From Takakia lepidozioides (lineage: Eukaryota; Streptophyta; Takakiopsida; Takakiales; Takakiaceae), in assembly GCA_030704615.1 (NCBI GenBank), contig CM060734.1, positions 22,010,001-22,074,000 of the forward strand: a DNA stretch of 64,000 nt. The letters are read 5' to 3'. A model generated the notes under the pieces. The model was not told where the DNA came from, did not search any database, and worked only from the letters and a program-made list of their open reading frames with translations. Both the position numbers and the translations under genes were made by a program. This document shows, piece by piece, positions 44,967-55,635 of this stretch (its first letter is position 1; each line of letters opens with the position of its first letter).

Positions 44967-45455
44967 CCCCTACTCTTCCGTTCATAATTTTTTTAATTTC
45001 TTGTTCTTGTTTCTTGAATGGAACCACTTGCATAAAATTCACGTTCCTGATTGGTCATTGCCTCAATGGGTAATTTCTCAATTTTACCCTTATCTGTTCA
45101 CATTCCAAGTTGGAATGCCCACTAGGACTGCACATGTGGCAAAGGTCCCCCTTTGCCGGACGCATAAAGGGTTCCGTTACCTGCCCTCTGGATGCATTAA
45201 TGGGCCCGTAATTAGTTTCGGCTGACGTACCGGGTAGGTACTTTGATGGCCTTGTTTGTCTTCTTGCATGATGGCGCCCGCTATTGCAATACATGCAATG
45301 CAGAGCGCTTTGCCCCTTAGGCCACGTGTTTGATTTCAAACACTCTCCCGTCTCCCTCTGTCCGCGTGGCACATTCTCCGAGTTTGACTTCCAAACTGCC
45401 TTTACACTCACTAGCCACTTCCCTGACGTTAACCCGCGTCCACCTGTCACTGACC
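44967..45455. other. No recognisable gene
   Basis: Probably the 5' untranslated part or flank of element C. On the minus strand 45320-45080 there is a Cys/His-containing peptide (HCMYCNSGRHHARR ... CHMCSPSGHSNLEC) that resembles two decayed zinc knuckles, so an older gag fragment may be present. Confidence 0.4.
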
Positions 45456-45590
45456 TTATGGACTGTGCAACCTATGTGGGCTGTGTTGGGCTGTGACAGG
45501 CTGTGTCAAGCTGTGGTGAGCTGTGATATGTTGTGTTAAATTGTGGTGGGCTGTGATATGCTGTGTTAAACTGTGGTGGGCTGTGATATC
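45456..45590. repeat. Third decamer array (ggctgtgNNN)
   Basis: About 12 units of 10 bp (gggctgtgtt gggctgtgac and so on). The last part has a 30-bp higher-order period: gagctgtgat + atgttgtgtt + aaattgtggt, then gggctgtgat + atgctgtgtt + aaactgtggt. The flanks do not match the LTRs at 21384 and 35942, so only the decamer is shared. Confidence 0.8.
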
Positions 45591-45914
45591 TGTGTGTACA
45601 CCCGTGTTCTCTACTATGACCATACACATTTGGCTTTACGACAAGTGCTTCATGCTCCGTTGGTGTTACCGGTGTAATCTGTGTCTGCATCTGTATTCGG
45701 GGATGTGTCCGCCGCCAAAATTGACAAAGAGGTATTTGGACGGGAGACCTCCCTTCCATTCCTTCCCACTTATAACATTTTGACTTATTTCCCGAAGCAC
45801 AGACTCGGTTTTGTTTAAGTCGCCATAAATTCTAGATTCATCTCCTACTTTACTACACATCAGTAATATAGCTGCCGATGGTCACATCCAAAGCTAACCG
45901 TCGAATCTTGACAG
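45591..45914. other. No recognisable gene
   Basis: Contains the first copy of the GGGAG-CTCCC palindrome (45738-45757) and otherwise no supported feature. Confidence 0.4.
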
Positions 45915-48190
45915 ATGGGTCATGACCATTTTCGAGTGAGCGCGGCAGCAAATCTCTTGCGCCGGAAGACACGAGTGACGGCCTCCTCTGGAGGTCAAAG
46001 AAAGTTAATCATTCTGAGTGTTGTTGGTTTATTGTGCTATAAACCCAAGCCTGTTGGATCACAGAGGTTCTTTGAACATTTCCCTCGTGCCAAAATTCCC
46101 TACGATTGGGACAATGTTGTTCCTCGTCCGGGTCTTCTGGAATTTCTTGAACTTGCGTTCAACCATTACCATGTGGGTATATGGTCATGTGGAGTCAACA
46201 TATGGTTGAGGCTCTTCTTGCATATCTTCTGCGTCAGGAAATTTTGCTTTATCTGGTGTCGAGATACTTGTACCAAACTTCCTGCCTACATTGCCTCAAC
46301 ACAGCCGTTCTACATTAAAGACATTGTTGGTCTTTGGGAACACTTCGGGAGAAGTTGTAAGCCCTACGGCCTAAAAGGCCAAACGCTTTTGATTGATGAT
46401 GAGCCCACCAAAGCCATGAGGAACCCTTCGAACACTGGTTTTTACCCGAGATCCTTTGATGGCACTCTAACGCCGATCGTCAAGGAGGGACGAGATTCTT
46501 TTGTTGAGGATCTTGTTGAGGCTTTATGGCCATTCCTTTCTGGCATGATGTCATCTCCGACGGTTCAAGAGTATGTGGAGGAGAATTACTGGAAGTGTGC
46601 AAATGTTCAGATGCCTGTCGATAGCTCTCACCCTGATTGGATTTGGCTAGCGAGATATGCAAATCCCCTAGGGATTACTGACCCTTGTGTGTTTTTAGGT
46701 ATGTTCCCACCTCTTTGCTTTCAACTTCTTCTTTTTATGTCAACAGATGTGTCTTGGAGTAGTAGGTTAAGAGGTTAGAATGGGTCAGTAAGCACGGGAA
46801 GTCTCCCGTCCCTGCTGCGCACCATGAATCTGGAAAGTATACTGATTTGTCTCATGGATTGGTTTATTTGTTCCAGTCAAGGCCAAGTGTGTATGAAGTC
46901 AACATCCAACAAGAAGAAGGATGGACATACCACACCAACAGGCCAGGAGGGTCTCTGGTGGTATATGAGTATTTCTGAGGAGGAGATCTGCTAGCAAGCA
47001 CAACGCCCTCAAACAGATGCAGGGCAACGGAATGTCTATCTGGGGAGATCTGGGATGAGAGTAGAATCCGCTACCCGGTCTTACTAGTAGGATGACAGTC
47101 TTCCACCAGTTGGGATATTGTAAATAATGTACATTGACAATGACACTATTCTCTAAGCGCAAATTATGAATCCAAATGGTTTATTGTTTTTTATTCATTT
47201 CATGTCCAGAGCGATGGATACCATGGCTATGCTCTGTATTCTCTGTGTACTCTTTGTTCAGTTTTGGAATTCATTACTCATGTCGATATGAGAGGTATCA
47301 CCACGGGAGATCTCCCCTAACTGACTATGTGCATGTTTTGGTTTCGTCATCACACCCGTCAGACTCTTTTAGACTAGAGAGCGTGAGTAAGGACGGGAGA
47401 CCTCCCGTCCTCTTTGCCTTTCTATTTGTGCTTGTTCTTGTCAGACCCCTCATTCTCTTATGGCTTTGGTGGGTTGTTGTATCCTGTGCATGTTTACCTC
47501 TCATTTTAATTTGACTATGCATGATGTGTATCGCTAATTGGGAGGGGAGACCTCCCGTCTGTCCTGGTCCGCATGTGTTTTGTATGTGGAGCTATGACTT
47601 ACATGAATGAAGAATAATCGGTTCACGGCCTTGCCTGTGACCTTGGAATCCGCAAGGTGGTTCTTATTTTATGGATGACGCTCTTGAGGAACCGGTCTGA
47701 GACTGGAGGACGATGATAGACAGAGAAAGACAGTCCTGTCAAAGGGTGAGACTCGAGGACGATGATAGACAGAGATAAACAATCCTGTCGAAGGGCTGAT
47801 GCATTGGAGCTGAACTGTTCGAATGAATTGGCTTCTATAGAGACTATGTTCAGTATTGGTTTGTGTTGAAGACTATGGTTTTGGGTCCTATGGGATGGTG
47901 ATGGTTGATTAGTGCCCATAGCCAGGGACCTCAATGGCTGTACAAATTTGGTTTGGTGATGCTCTAATAAATTACTCTGGACATTTTGGGACGTATCTCG
48001 ACGGGATGTCTTTCTATCTTACTATGTTCTAATCATAGATCGGGAGATCTCTCTTGCCTCAGTGGAGATGTCGAACTTGGGACAGCAGTCATAATTCTCC
48101 TGTACTTCTGGAGTGACAATGTTTGGCATTTTTTTGTAGGCTAATATTAAAAAAATGAAGCAACTGTGATTGACAAGAGGTCTCCCGTGC
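45738..48190. repeat. Dispersed short palindrome, GGACGGGAG-ac-CTCCCGTCC
   Basis: Copies occur at 45738-45757, 46793-46810, 47302-47317, 47391-47410 (full 9-bp arms around AC), 47541-47560, 48039-48052 (partial) and 48177-48190 (partial), plus a weak one near 47998. All lie outside recognisable coding sequence, within 2.5 kb, with unrelated flanks. Confidence 0.75.
45915..46698 (+). pseudogene. CTD-phosphatase-like (FCP1/NIF family) gene fragment, catalytic Asp lost
   Basis: The frame starts with ATG at 45915 and shows the NIF/FCP1 homology plan: a first strand KLIILSVVGLLCYK, where the family has a DxDx(T/V) nucleophile motif; then FFEHFPRAKIPYDWDNVVPRPGLLEFL; VGIWSCG (strand 2); and TLLIDDEPTKAMRNP (the later acidic pair). 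It ends in NTGFYPRSFDG. The first motif lacks both Asp residues, so phosphatase activity is not expected. A GT donor (tttttag|gtatgt) follows 46698 and the frame reads on into the intron. A possible last exon, 46877-46978 (after tttgttccag), encodes SRPSVYEVNIQQEEGWTY and ends in TGA, but its phase does not fit simple splicing. Pseudogene or catalytically dead paralog. Confidence 0.6.
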
Positions 48191-48398
48191 TGCCCGTGAA
48201 ACTATAGAAAACTAGGATTTCAACTCATATTAGGGATGTGATCAGGGTATGGATTCTCTAGGAACAACAATATTTACTAAACATCTACTACAATAAACTT
48301 AATAAAATCATTTAAATTTGTTTTCATATTGAATTTTTATTCAATTTAAATAAATAAATAAATATGTTATTCCTGGACTTTGGAAAGTCTCCATTTAC
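46979..48398. other. No gene recognised; contains a 51-bp tandem duplication
   Basis: At about 47699-47802, gagactNgaggacgatgatag...cagtcctgtcaaaggg is present twice in tandem. The right end (48300-48380) is very A/T-rich (aaataaataaataaatatg). Nothing else is supported. Confidence 0.5.
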
Positions 48399-48663
48399 TT
48401 AAAATCCAGTTCTATAGGCAAATTGCTTGACAGGAGGTCCCTCAATTTCAATGTCATGCTGTAGGATATTGGTCTTCCCAAGATCAGAAGCTCCAAGGCT
48501 GAACACATCCAGGTTGTGAGCTATCAAGGTCTCAACTTGTTTATTTTGGGCTTCCTCAAGCAAGGGGTTGAGCTTGATCTCACCAAGGACTTTGGCAAGG
48601 GCTTCTCTTTCTTGAGCATTGAGTTTATTCTTTAAGCTCATGGCTGGAAAAAGCAGTGACCAG
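48399..48663 (-). pseudogene. Gypsy element E: start of RT, then truncated
   Basis: The minus strand continues from the dUTPase-like region in a different frame: NKLNAQEREALAKVLGEI, LIAHNLDVFSLGASDLGK, then IEIEGPPVKQFAYR, the Ty3/gypsy pre-RT and first RT residues. It ends after RTGF at 48399 and A/T-rich sequence follows. RT catalytic parts, RNase H and integrase are absent from this copy. Confidence 0.75.
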
Positions 48664-49152
48664 ATCTGATTGATCATGGACAATGCCTAAGGGTTCAAAA
48701 CCAAAAGCAGGTTGGACTTCACCAATCTCTTCTAAGGGACAAGCAGAAATCCTAGCAAGCACTTGCCCCTTCTTGATGGTCACAAGAAACCTTTCAGGAT
48801 TGGCTATAAGAAGTTTGACTTCCTCTTTGTAACCTCTATCAAGAACCCCAGTAGCAACAATGCAATGCTTTAAGGTAATAAGCGTCCTCCACCCATCTAC
48901 CTCAAGGTAGTGTCCCTTAGGACAAAAGTAGGCCAATTGGGTCTTGACCATACTCTGGCACATAGATGGAATAGTGACATCACAGGGAGCTCTAATCAAA
49001 GTACTGTTCCTTTGCACCACAATGGGAACACCAGACATTTGACCAGAGCTAGGAACATGCCACTCATACATCAAGGCAAGATCTGGTTTGTATTTGTAAA
49101 AATCCAGCCAAAACATGTTGTGGTAGGTTCTTTGCCTTACCTCCCTTACCAT
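48625..49152 (-). pseudogene. dUTPase-like domain in gypsy element E
   Basis: After a linker, the segment CDVTIPSMCQSMVKTQLAYF ... KGHYLEVDGWRTLITLKHCI, VATGVLDRGYKEEVKLLIAN, VTIKKGQVLARIS follows the trimeric dUTPase fold step by step. It shows the strand with IP, the GRSS-like loop (here GWRTL, so altered), the G-[VI]-[IL]-D-x-x-Y motif 3 with its catalytic Asp kept, and the ikkGq.lAri motif 4. dUTPase hydrolyses dUTP and limits uracil incorporation during reverse transcription. The domain lies in frame after protease, separated by one stop at about 49162, and before RT. No C-terminal motif 5 (Gly-rich arm) is seen. The frame then shifts near 48660. Confidence 0.7.
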
Positions 49153-49161
49153 GGCTTGAAC

Positions 49162-49638
49162 TTAGGAAAGGTTGGTAGTAGCAGTGCCTACATGCATCTT
49201 GACAGTCTTGAGAGGCACTACAACTTCATGTCCTTCTCCATTGGGAAATCTTAGGGAGTTGTCACCAAGGTTGATAGTAGCTTGAGCCCCTGTCATCCAA
49301 GCCAACCCCAACAAGAGCTGGTCTCCTACTGTAACTATGCAAGTAATCAAGACCTCTTTTTTGTGAATTCTAATAGGAACAGTGACCAACCCCAAGGGCT
49401 CATACCTTGACCCATCTGCAATGATGAGCTCCATGCCTTGTGCAGGGGTCAACTTGAGGCCCAAGACTCTCATTACCTGCAAGGGAACGACAAACATTGT
49501 ACATCCAGTATCTACAACACATGGAAAGCTCAAATGATGCACATGACATTGTGTGATCAATGGAAAAATGTCAAGCACTTGATACTTCTTGGCTAATTCA
49601 CAATGCAAGGCCTTAAAGTTAGTTGACAACATGACCAT
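49162..49638 (-). pseudogene. Gypsy element E: aspartic protease
   Basis: The minus frame contains LSFPCVVDTGCTMFVVPLQV (DTG active site), then IIADGSRYEPLGLVTVPIRI and VGDQLLLGLAWMTGAQATIN, the two further parts of a retropepsin. The frame ends in TAA and the dUTPase-like segment follows in the same frame a few codons later, so both were probably one polyprotein. Gag precedes on the minus strand. Confidence 0.8.
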
Positions 49639-49679
49639 CTTCTTACTTGCATCAACAGGGTGCCGCTTCCCATGACCTC

Positions 49680-51072
49680 TTGTCCCCTGCCCAAGAGATC
49701 TCTTTAGTTTAAATGTGTGTGGGCAGCCTGGTTGGAAGACCCTGCCTTCTTTTTCTCTTTGACATAATCAACATAGCCCTCACGGTCTGGACATACCTTA
49801 GTGTAATGCTCATCATTGCCACTAATATAACAGGGAGCAAACTTCCTCTCATACGTGGCCCCTGTTTGGGTCTTACTCTGAACCCCTCCCCACCTTTACC
49901 TCTCTGTTGATCTTTGGGCTTGTATTCAGCTCTTGGATGGTCTCTGGGTCTCCACTCAGTCCTCTGCCGATCAGCCTTCAAGGCTGCAAATTGTATAGCT
50001 ATGCTTTTTCCCAACTCACTCACAGTGTGAGCCAGTTCTTGCAAAGCAGAGTCACTAGACTCAGATCCAACAGGAGAGGTCTCTCTCTCATCAAATGTGG
50101 CGGCCATGGTGTCTTCATGATCCATACAAGGGATCTGAAATTTCACATGGTGTCGCCTTTGCTTTGCTTCAGCCAGGTCCCTAAGCTTAAGACTAACCTC
50201 ATGCAACATCTCATCACTATCCCTGAAAGTACGACGTTGTCCCGCTTTAACTTCTGTTGGCATGCCTCTCAAGAAGTATTGTCTTAGCAATCTCTCCCTA
50301 GTAACAACATCTTCAGGCACTTGTTCAAGATCATGAGGGCTCTTCTTTTAACCTTAGCCCAAGTCAGGTTTTCTTCACCACTCAAAGCAACATGCAACAA
50401 ATCACTGGCTTCTCCTTGTATGCTCATGCGGAATATAGGCTATCATGACCTCTTCCGTAGCTTTGTTCATTTGAGCCTTGACTTCAAACAATTGGCCCGG
50501 GAGAGAGGTAATACCCTAGGTGAGGTACTGGACCATGACTGAAGAGCTAGTTGACTCTGTGCAAGCACTTGGCTTCGCACAGGGCCAGACCAAGCGGACT
50601 CACTAGCTACGTTCAAAGGATGAGATGCATGAGAGGAGGTGACAGGCATACACTGAAATTGAGAATTGTCATGCAAAGAAATAGGCCTCAATTCTACCGG
50701 TAGAGCGGAACTCGAAACTGAGATGCTAGGCTGCCCTGCAGGTGACTCCCCTATGCGATCCAAGCCGTCCATCCGTCGCACATGGAAATCCATGGCATAC
50801 AGATTGGCCCTCGTATCATTTGCAACATCCAAGTTCTCCCGAATTCTACCACCTAAGCCAGGCCTAGTGCCAGTGGCTGCCGCAGGTCCAAGACCATTGG
50901 AAACCTTGACTTGATTTCTACCATCAACCCCACTAAACCCTTCTTCCATTGATACCAAATCTGACTCTACAAAAGTTCTATGTCTAGGCTCAGTGACTGG
51001 AGATAACACAGGAGCAGCAGATACCCTATTTCTACCCGAACGCAACCAACGGCTATTGGGCGAGTTGGACAT
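49680..51072 (-). pseudogene. Gypsy element E: gag, broken
   Basis: The frame from an ATG at 51072 (MSNSPNSRWLRSGRNRV) runs to 50467 as a low-complexity N-terminus. After a gap, 50320-49709 gives the capsid end, LLRQYFLRGMPTEVKAGQ and LRDLAEAKQRRHHVKF, and a basic tail. In another frame near 49790 there is CYISGNDEHYTKVC, a zinc knuckle whose second Cys is Ser. At least two frame changes. It would be the structural protein of the element. Confidence 0.65.
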
Positions 51073-51264
51073 CAGTTAGGAATTACCACCTTCAGAGATT
51101 TTCAACTTCCACCACACTGGTACACTGCCAAGCTTGTGGAGTCACAATCCTCAAAACCTTGTGCGTCTCTTGATCGTGCTCAGCAAGAGCCAACCAATTC
51201 CACCCGCGGGAATTCTTGAACCAAAAACCCATATACAAGGTGTAGTCTGACCCCCCAGTAACGG

Positions 51265-52215
51265 TCATTTCTCCAAGTTCAAGACAAGACAGTGCTCGGC
51301 GGCCAATGCCCGACGGAGTAAAAAACGTTCAGTTTGCGAATCAAGCGGAGAGCAAATCGCTCGTGAGGAAGAATAACAAGACCTCCTGAAGAGCCTTCTC
51401 ACTATGACCCGTGAGAGAATCAACAAGGTCACGAGTAGTAGGCGTACATACACCGCAAGACCCCCAAACCTTAACAATCGCAATAAAATTGCACCAATAC
51501 CACTGGTGAACAAAGCAAGATGCGAGGGATCCACAAAATCACAGGACACCACCGGCACAACAAGGGATTGAACGGAAATCTGTTCGCAAAGCCTGAACTG
51601 TCTGAATTTCAGGGCTCCGTAAGACAAAAATCGACTTTTGAGTTCGGGGATAGGCACCTTGAATTGCCTCCTCAAGGCAAGTTCCTTGTCAATCACACTA
51701 TGAACCTCCCTCACTATTAAAGCAGGGTCGCTGATCCAGGCAGAGACTCTCTCCCGTTCAGTAGCTGAGAAACATGAGACGTCCACAAAAAATCGAGACT
51801 CAAATTTATCAATCCACACCAAGTCGTCACTGCTCAACTCGAGCTGCTCATTGTCAGAGTCCTGGATTTGCGAGTTAACATCAGGCAGCCCCTCAAAATC
51901 GTAAGCAGGCTCAACGTAGCCCAAACCGTAATCAGCTTTGTCAGGGTCACCGTTTGGCAAAGAACCCGAACTCACTGAACCACGGGCCGAATACAAGGCG
52001 GGCTCTTCAAAGGCCGCTTTTGCCCTGGCATACGCTGAGTAGTTAGAGCCTGAGGAGGTAGGTCTCTTGATGTCAAGAACCGGAGCCCCTGGAATCAACA
52101 ATGAAACACGCGCGACAAGAGTTGGAGACGCTTCCGAGACTGGATGACCATCCACCACATACAAACTGGGAGCAGATACAGGAACACCCACAACTAACTG
52201 GCTGGAACCCACCAC
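51265..52215 (-). CDS. Extra ORF 5' of gag in element E, hydrophobic C-terminus
   Basis: A 316-codon minus-strand frame upstream of gag in the same orientation, with no catalytic motif. The N-terminal two thirds are acidic and Ser/Asp-rich (DSDNEQLELSSDDLVWIDKF). The segment ERVSAWISDPALIVREVHSV is helical. Near residues 230-275 there is a strongly hydrophobic stretch (GIGAILLRLLRFGGLAVYV, then LLLVTLLILSRVIVRRLFRR) that could span a membrane. Position relative to the missing 5' LTR and primer site is unknown. It may be an additional ORF of the element or an unrelated gene. The first ATG (52215) is used because no in-frame homology extends further. Confidence 0.45.
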   Translation of the reverse strand: MVGSSQLVVGVPVSAPSLYVVDGHPVSEASPTLVARVSLLIPGAPVLDIKRPTSSGSNYSAYARAKAAFEEPALYSARGSVSSGSLPNGDPDKADYGLGYVEPAYDFEGLPDVNSQIQDSDNEQLELSSDDLVWIDKFESRFFVDVSCFSATERERVSAWISDPALIVREVHSVIDKELALRRQFKVPIPELKSRFLSYGALKFRQFRLCEQISVQSLVVPVVSCDFVDPSHLALFTSGIGAILLRLLRFGGLAVYVRLLLVTLLILSRVIVRRLFRRSCYSSSRAICSPLDSQTERFLLRRALAAEHCLVLNLEK

Positions 52216-55200
52216 GTCAGAACTTGCCTCTCAGTTCAATCTTAACTAGAATGAAACCGCTGTCCTCCATCTCACTCGTCAAGCTACAGAGAACTGCAGA
52301 AGCCATTGCAACACACAAAGAACAAGCAAGACAAACATATGCAATTGCACAACGCGAAGAGTGAAACTGCCGCCGCCATCGCAACTTCCTCTTGAGCTAA
52401 AACAAAAACCAGATTGAACCCGAGGTAACCGTGCAAAATCATTGTACGTGCAGAGCCGCCACTACCCACCAGACTCCACCATATTTTGTGCTTGAATGTG
52501 ATTCTCCCGTCCTCACAATGGCATGTTAAACTAGGGTGTAAGAGCTCGGAAGGAGTGGGCTTTACAACACGAGAAGAGAGATGAACATGTAGAGGATCCC
52601 ACGTACAACATATGCAGAACCAACATACACACATCCAAAGCTCAGAGAGCACGTCTAGAAGCCTGTACATCAGGTTGTACATACGAGAAGAAGGGCCCTG
52701 ACTCAAGGTCAGGAACAAGCTTATACCGAAAACCTAAGGTGAGGCAATACCCCCACGTGGCAGCATGCCACGGGGTGCCTAGATTACAAATAGATTTGGC
52801 CCGTAGATCAATGAAGGGTCCAGATGTAGCCACAAAGCTCTAGGATAACCTCAAACAAGTATAGGTCAGGCTGTATATAATGGCCTCCCGCCGTAAATAT
52901 TAATGGCATGGGATGAACCTGTCATACAGTAATGAATAAGCTGAAAGTCAGGCCAAGAGAACATGCGCCATCACAAGGGGCCTATAACCAACTATTGACC
53001 CATTCTGGTCACCTCTGATAGTACATGATACATTCATATTATATGAAGGTATCATAATGGATGAAGTTAGGCATCCATTAGTGATCAGTCAACCGACAGC
53101 TGTTACCGGTGGAGTACATAGCACTCCGTAACTAGAAAATCATGTTTTTTTTTTTGGTTTTTTTTTTTTTGGTTCATGTTTCGATAGAGACCCAACCGTT
53201 ACAGAGAGTTGAAGAATATTTTAATACTAGGAACCGGCTGGTACGCAAAGAAGTATGTAATATGCAGGGGGAGAGAGAGAGGAGAAAGAGAGATTGTAGG
53301 ATTGCAACACGCAACAAGCAGGAAGGTCCAAGGGAGGACGTGGGTGGGTGCTTAAGTGATTGGCTGTAGAGGCCATGGTGGTGTGCAGATGCCGCAAGGT
53401 ATGTTCCTATCCGGTTTCTGTAGGATGTTTCAGAGGGGTGGCTTGCAATCTGAGGTCAACGTAATGCCTTTCTATCTTCTTGTTTTACCTCTATGTTTTT
53501 GAGCGTCTCTTTGATTAGTCTCAAAGTTTGGAGCTTCAGGTGGATAATTGAATACTACCATAGCCATTCGACCAAGCGAGGGGCAGATAAGGTCTGTCGA
53601 TTGATGCAAGCATGTACTTCTATACAACATTTGAGCATCCTGGTCAGGTGGATGGTAAACTGGTTCTATTGCGTCTCACATTTGCTTCCCTGTGGGGTCA
53701 TTTTGTTTGTACTGAAATCGTAGTTCGCGACTTGTTTGCATAATTGTAGGAGACGCCAACTATTCCATACTTAAATCTCCATCCTGCTTCACTCGCCACC
53801 CGCCGAAATGAGCCCACCATCCTCGTCCACGTTGAATTGTCTCAATGGTGCGACATTGCAGGTTTTTGCTTACTGCAGAAGCGTTTATGTGCATGTAGAC
53901 AATCGAATTGCAGATTGCAAATTGGGGGTGCGTCCCTCACTAGAGTAGATGTGTGGGGTTTCTCCTATTGAAACATCTCTTTCACCTTGTCCCGTGTGTT
54001 TTGGACTTTGTCTTGACCTGCCTCTGGTCCCTCTTTGTTGCCCCTCATCAAAATAGAGAAGACTAGAGATGTGCATTCTTGCACGAGGTTGCTTCTTGGG
54101 CACAGCATCAAAGTGTTACGCATCATATCACGGTTGGGTGGATTGATTAGTAGGAAAGTATCCTTTATGGTTCTTGTTCCAGAGAAGCCCCTTCTTCTAG
54201 TTTCACATTATATCATGTCCTTTGCACACACTTGCAGTTGCCCAATTCCCATCATTGGAATGTTCTCCTCTCCAACTTTTTCATACTTATTGATGAATTT
54301 ATTTAATTGTAATTACCACTGTGTCAGTGGCGCATCATTGACCCACTCTGGACACCAAGTCTGGAGTGTCCCTTCCTACCTACCCTCTGATGGATCAAGT
54401 CTCGTTATTATTCCGTTTCTCCTGCTGTCCTCGTCCTCAAATTTGGTTTGAGTTTGCTAAAATGTGAATAGAATTTGATCAATGGGTGATGACAGGCAGC
54501 AAAGCTCTATTGTTTTGTGCACAATGGATGGATGTGTGCTGAATGCATCTGTCTTCCAGAGCATCTTTTCTATGTGGTACTATCTTCTGCTATCCTGTCT
54601 TGTATGAATCTCCATGCTTGCACAAGTTCTGGCCAGATGTAAGACCAGCTGGAATTTGTCTTTCAGTATGTTTGCTGTTTAAAGACTCAGCTCTCCCTGT
54701 AGATGTTCCTTGAGTGGGGGGGGGGGGAGCTAGAGATAGTTTGCATCTTTCAGATAGGTTGGCTTGGATGTGTGGGATGAGAGTGATTGTGGTTGTCAGG
54801 GAATGAGTTGTGTGTACGGGAGCAAGAGCAACTCAGAATAGTCATTCTTCTATGGCTTGCAGACAGCACTTAGCAAATCTTGTTTCTGAATCAATCCTTT
54901 GAAACAATGGATAAATGATCCTTTCCAAATGTGAAGGGTATATGTGGCAGGTCAAGACATATTCAGATGTATGTGGCAGGTTTATATAAAACAATGGAGA
55001 AAAGACCTCTTTTTGTCAAGGTGTCATTAGATAGATATAAAAGGCTTTTGTGGGGGTGTCTGTGGCAGGTCAAGACATATTTAGAATGGGTTATAGATGA
55101 TGATTTTGACTGGCCGCCCAAATCTTCAGTTATAAGGTGTGCAGCCAGAAGTAAGCCAAGAAAAAACTGTACTTTCCTGGCTTCTCTGCCCTGCTTTGGA

Positions 55201-55635
55201 CGTAGTCCATTAGAAGGCTTCATGAGGAGACATCATAAATAAATGTCTCAGGTTGTCTACTTGCTACCTCCGTCGATTGGAGGAGTCCAGATGTATCACA
55301 AATAGTAAATGCATGGCGAAGGTGCATCTCTTGCCAACACTTTCTTGAAGATGGCAACACAGCTACAACTTGCGTTGGTTGCTTACGTAAGTCTCCCTTC
55401 ATTTGTCTAATTATTTTCTGATGTTGTTCGATCTGTGTTACTTGTCTTCGAGTGGTTGGATTTCTGGTGACAATCTAACAGCAGTCTAAAACTAAGCATC
55501 AGATCGGTTAAACAGACCTCAAATTAGGACATGATCGACATGTGAGCTCCTCTACACACAGCAGTATTAGAAGCCTTCTACTGCCACTAGACAGCTAGTC
55601 TAGAGTAGAGTTGAGTAGAGCTACTGCAGTATCTC
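52216..55635. other. Long stretch without a recognisable gene
   Basis: The first part may hold the 5' end of element E, but no second LTR copy is available to test this. A T-rich run interrupted by gg lies at 53144-53170 and a run of 12 G at 54716-54727. A short duplicated phrase, gtggcaggtcaagacatatt, occurs near 54945 and 55063. Several open frames of 60-140 codons (for example 54035-54451 plus) lack any domain and look random. Confidence 0.45.

Noticed and set aside
51265-52215. Retroviral envelope gene
   Set aside because: It lies 5' of gag, not after pol. The hydrophobic stretch alone is not evidence for an envelope protein.
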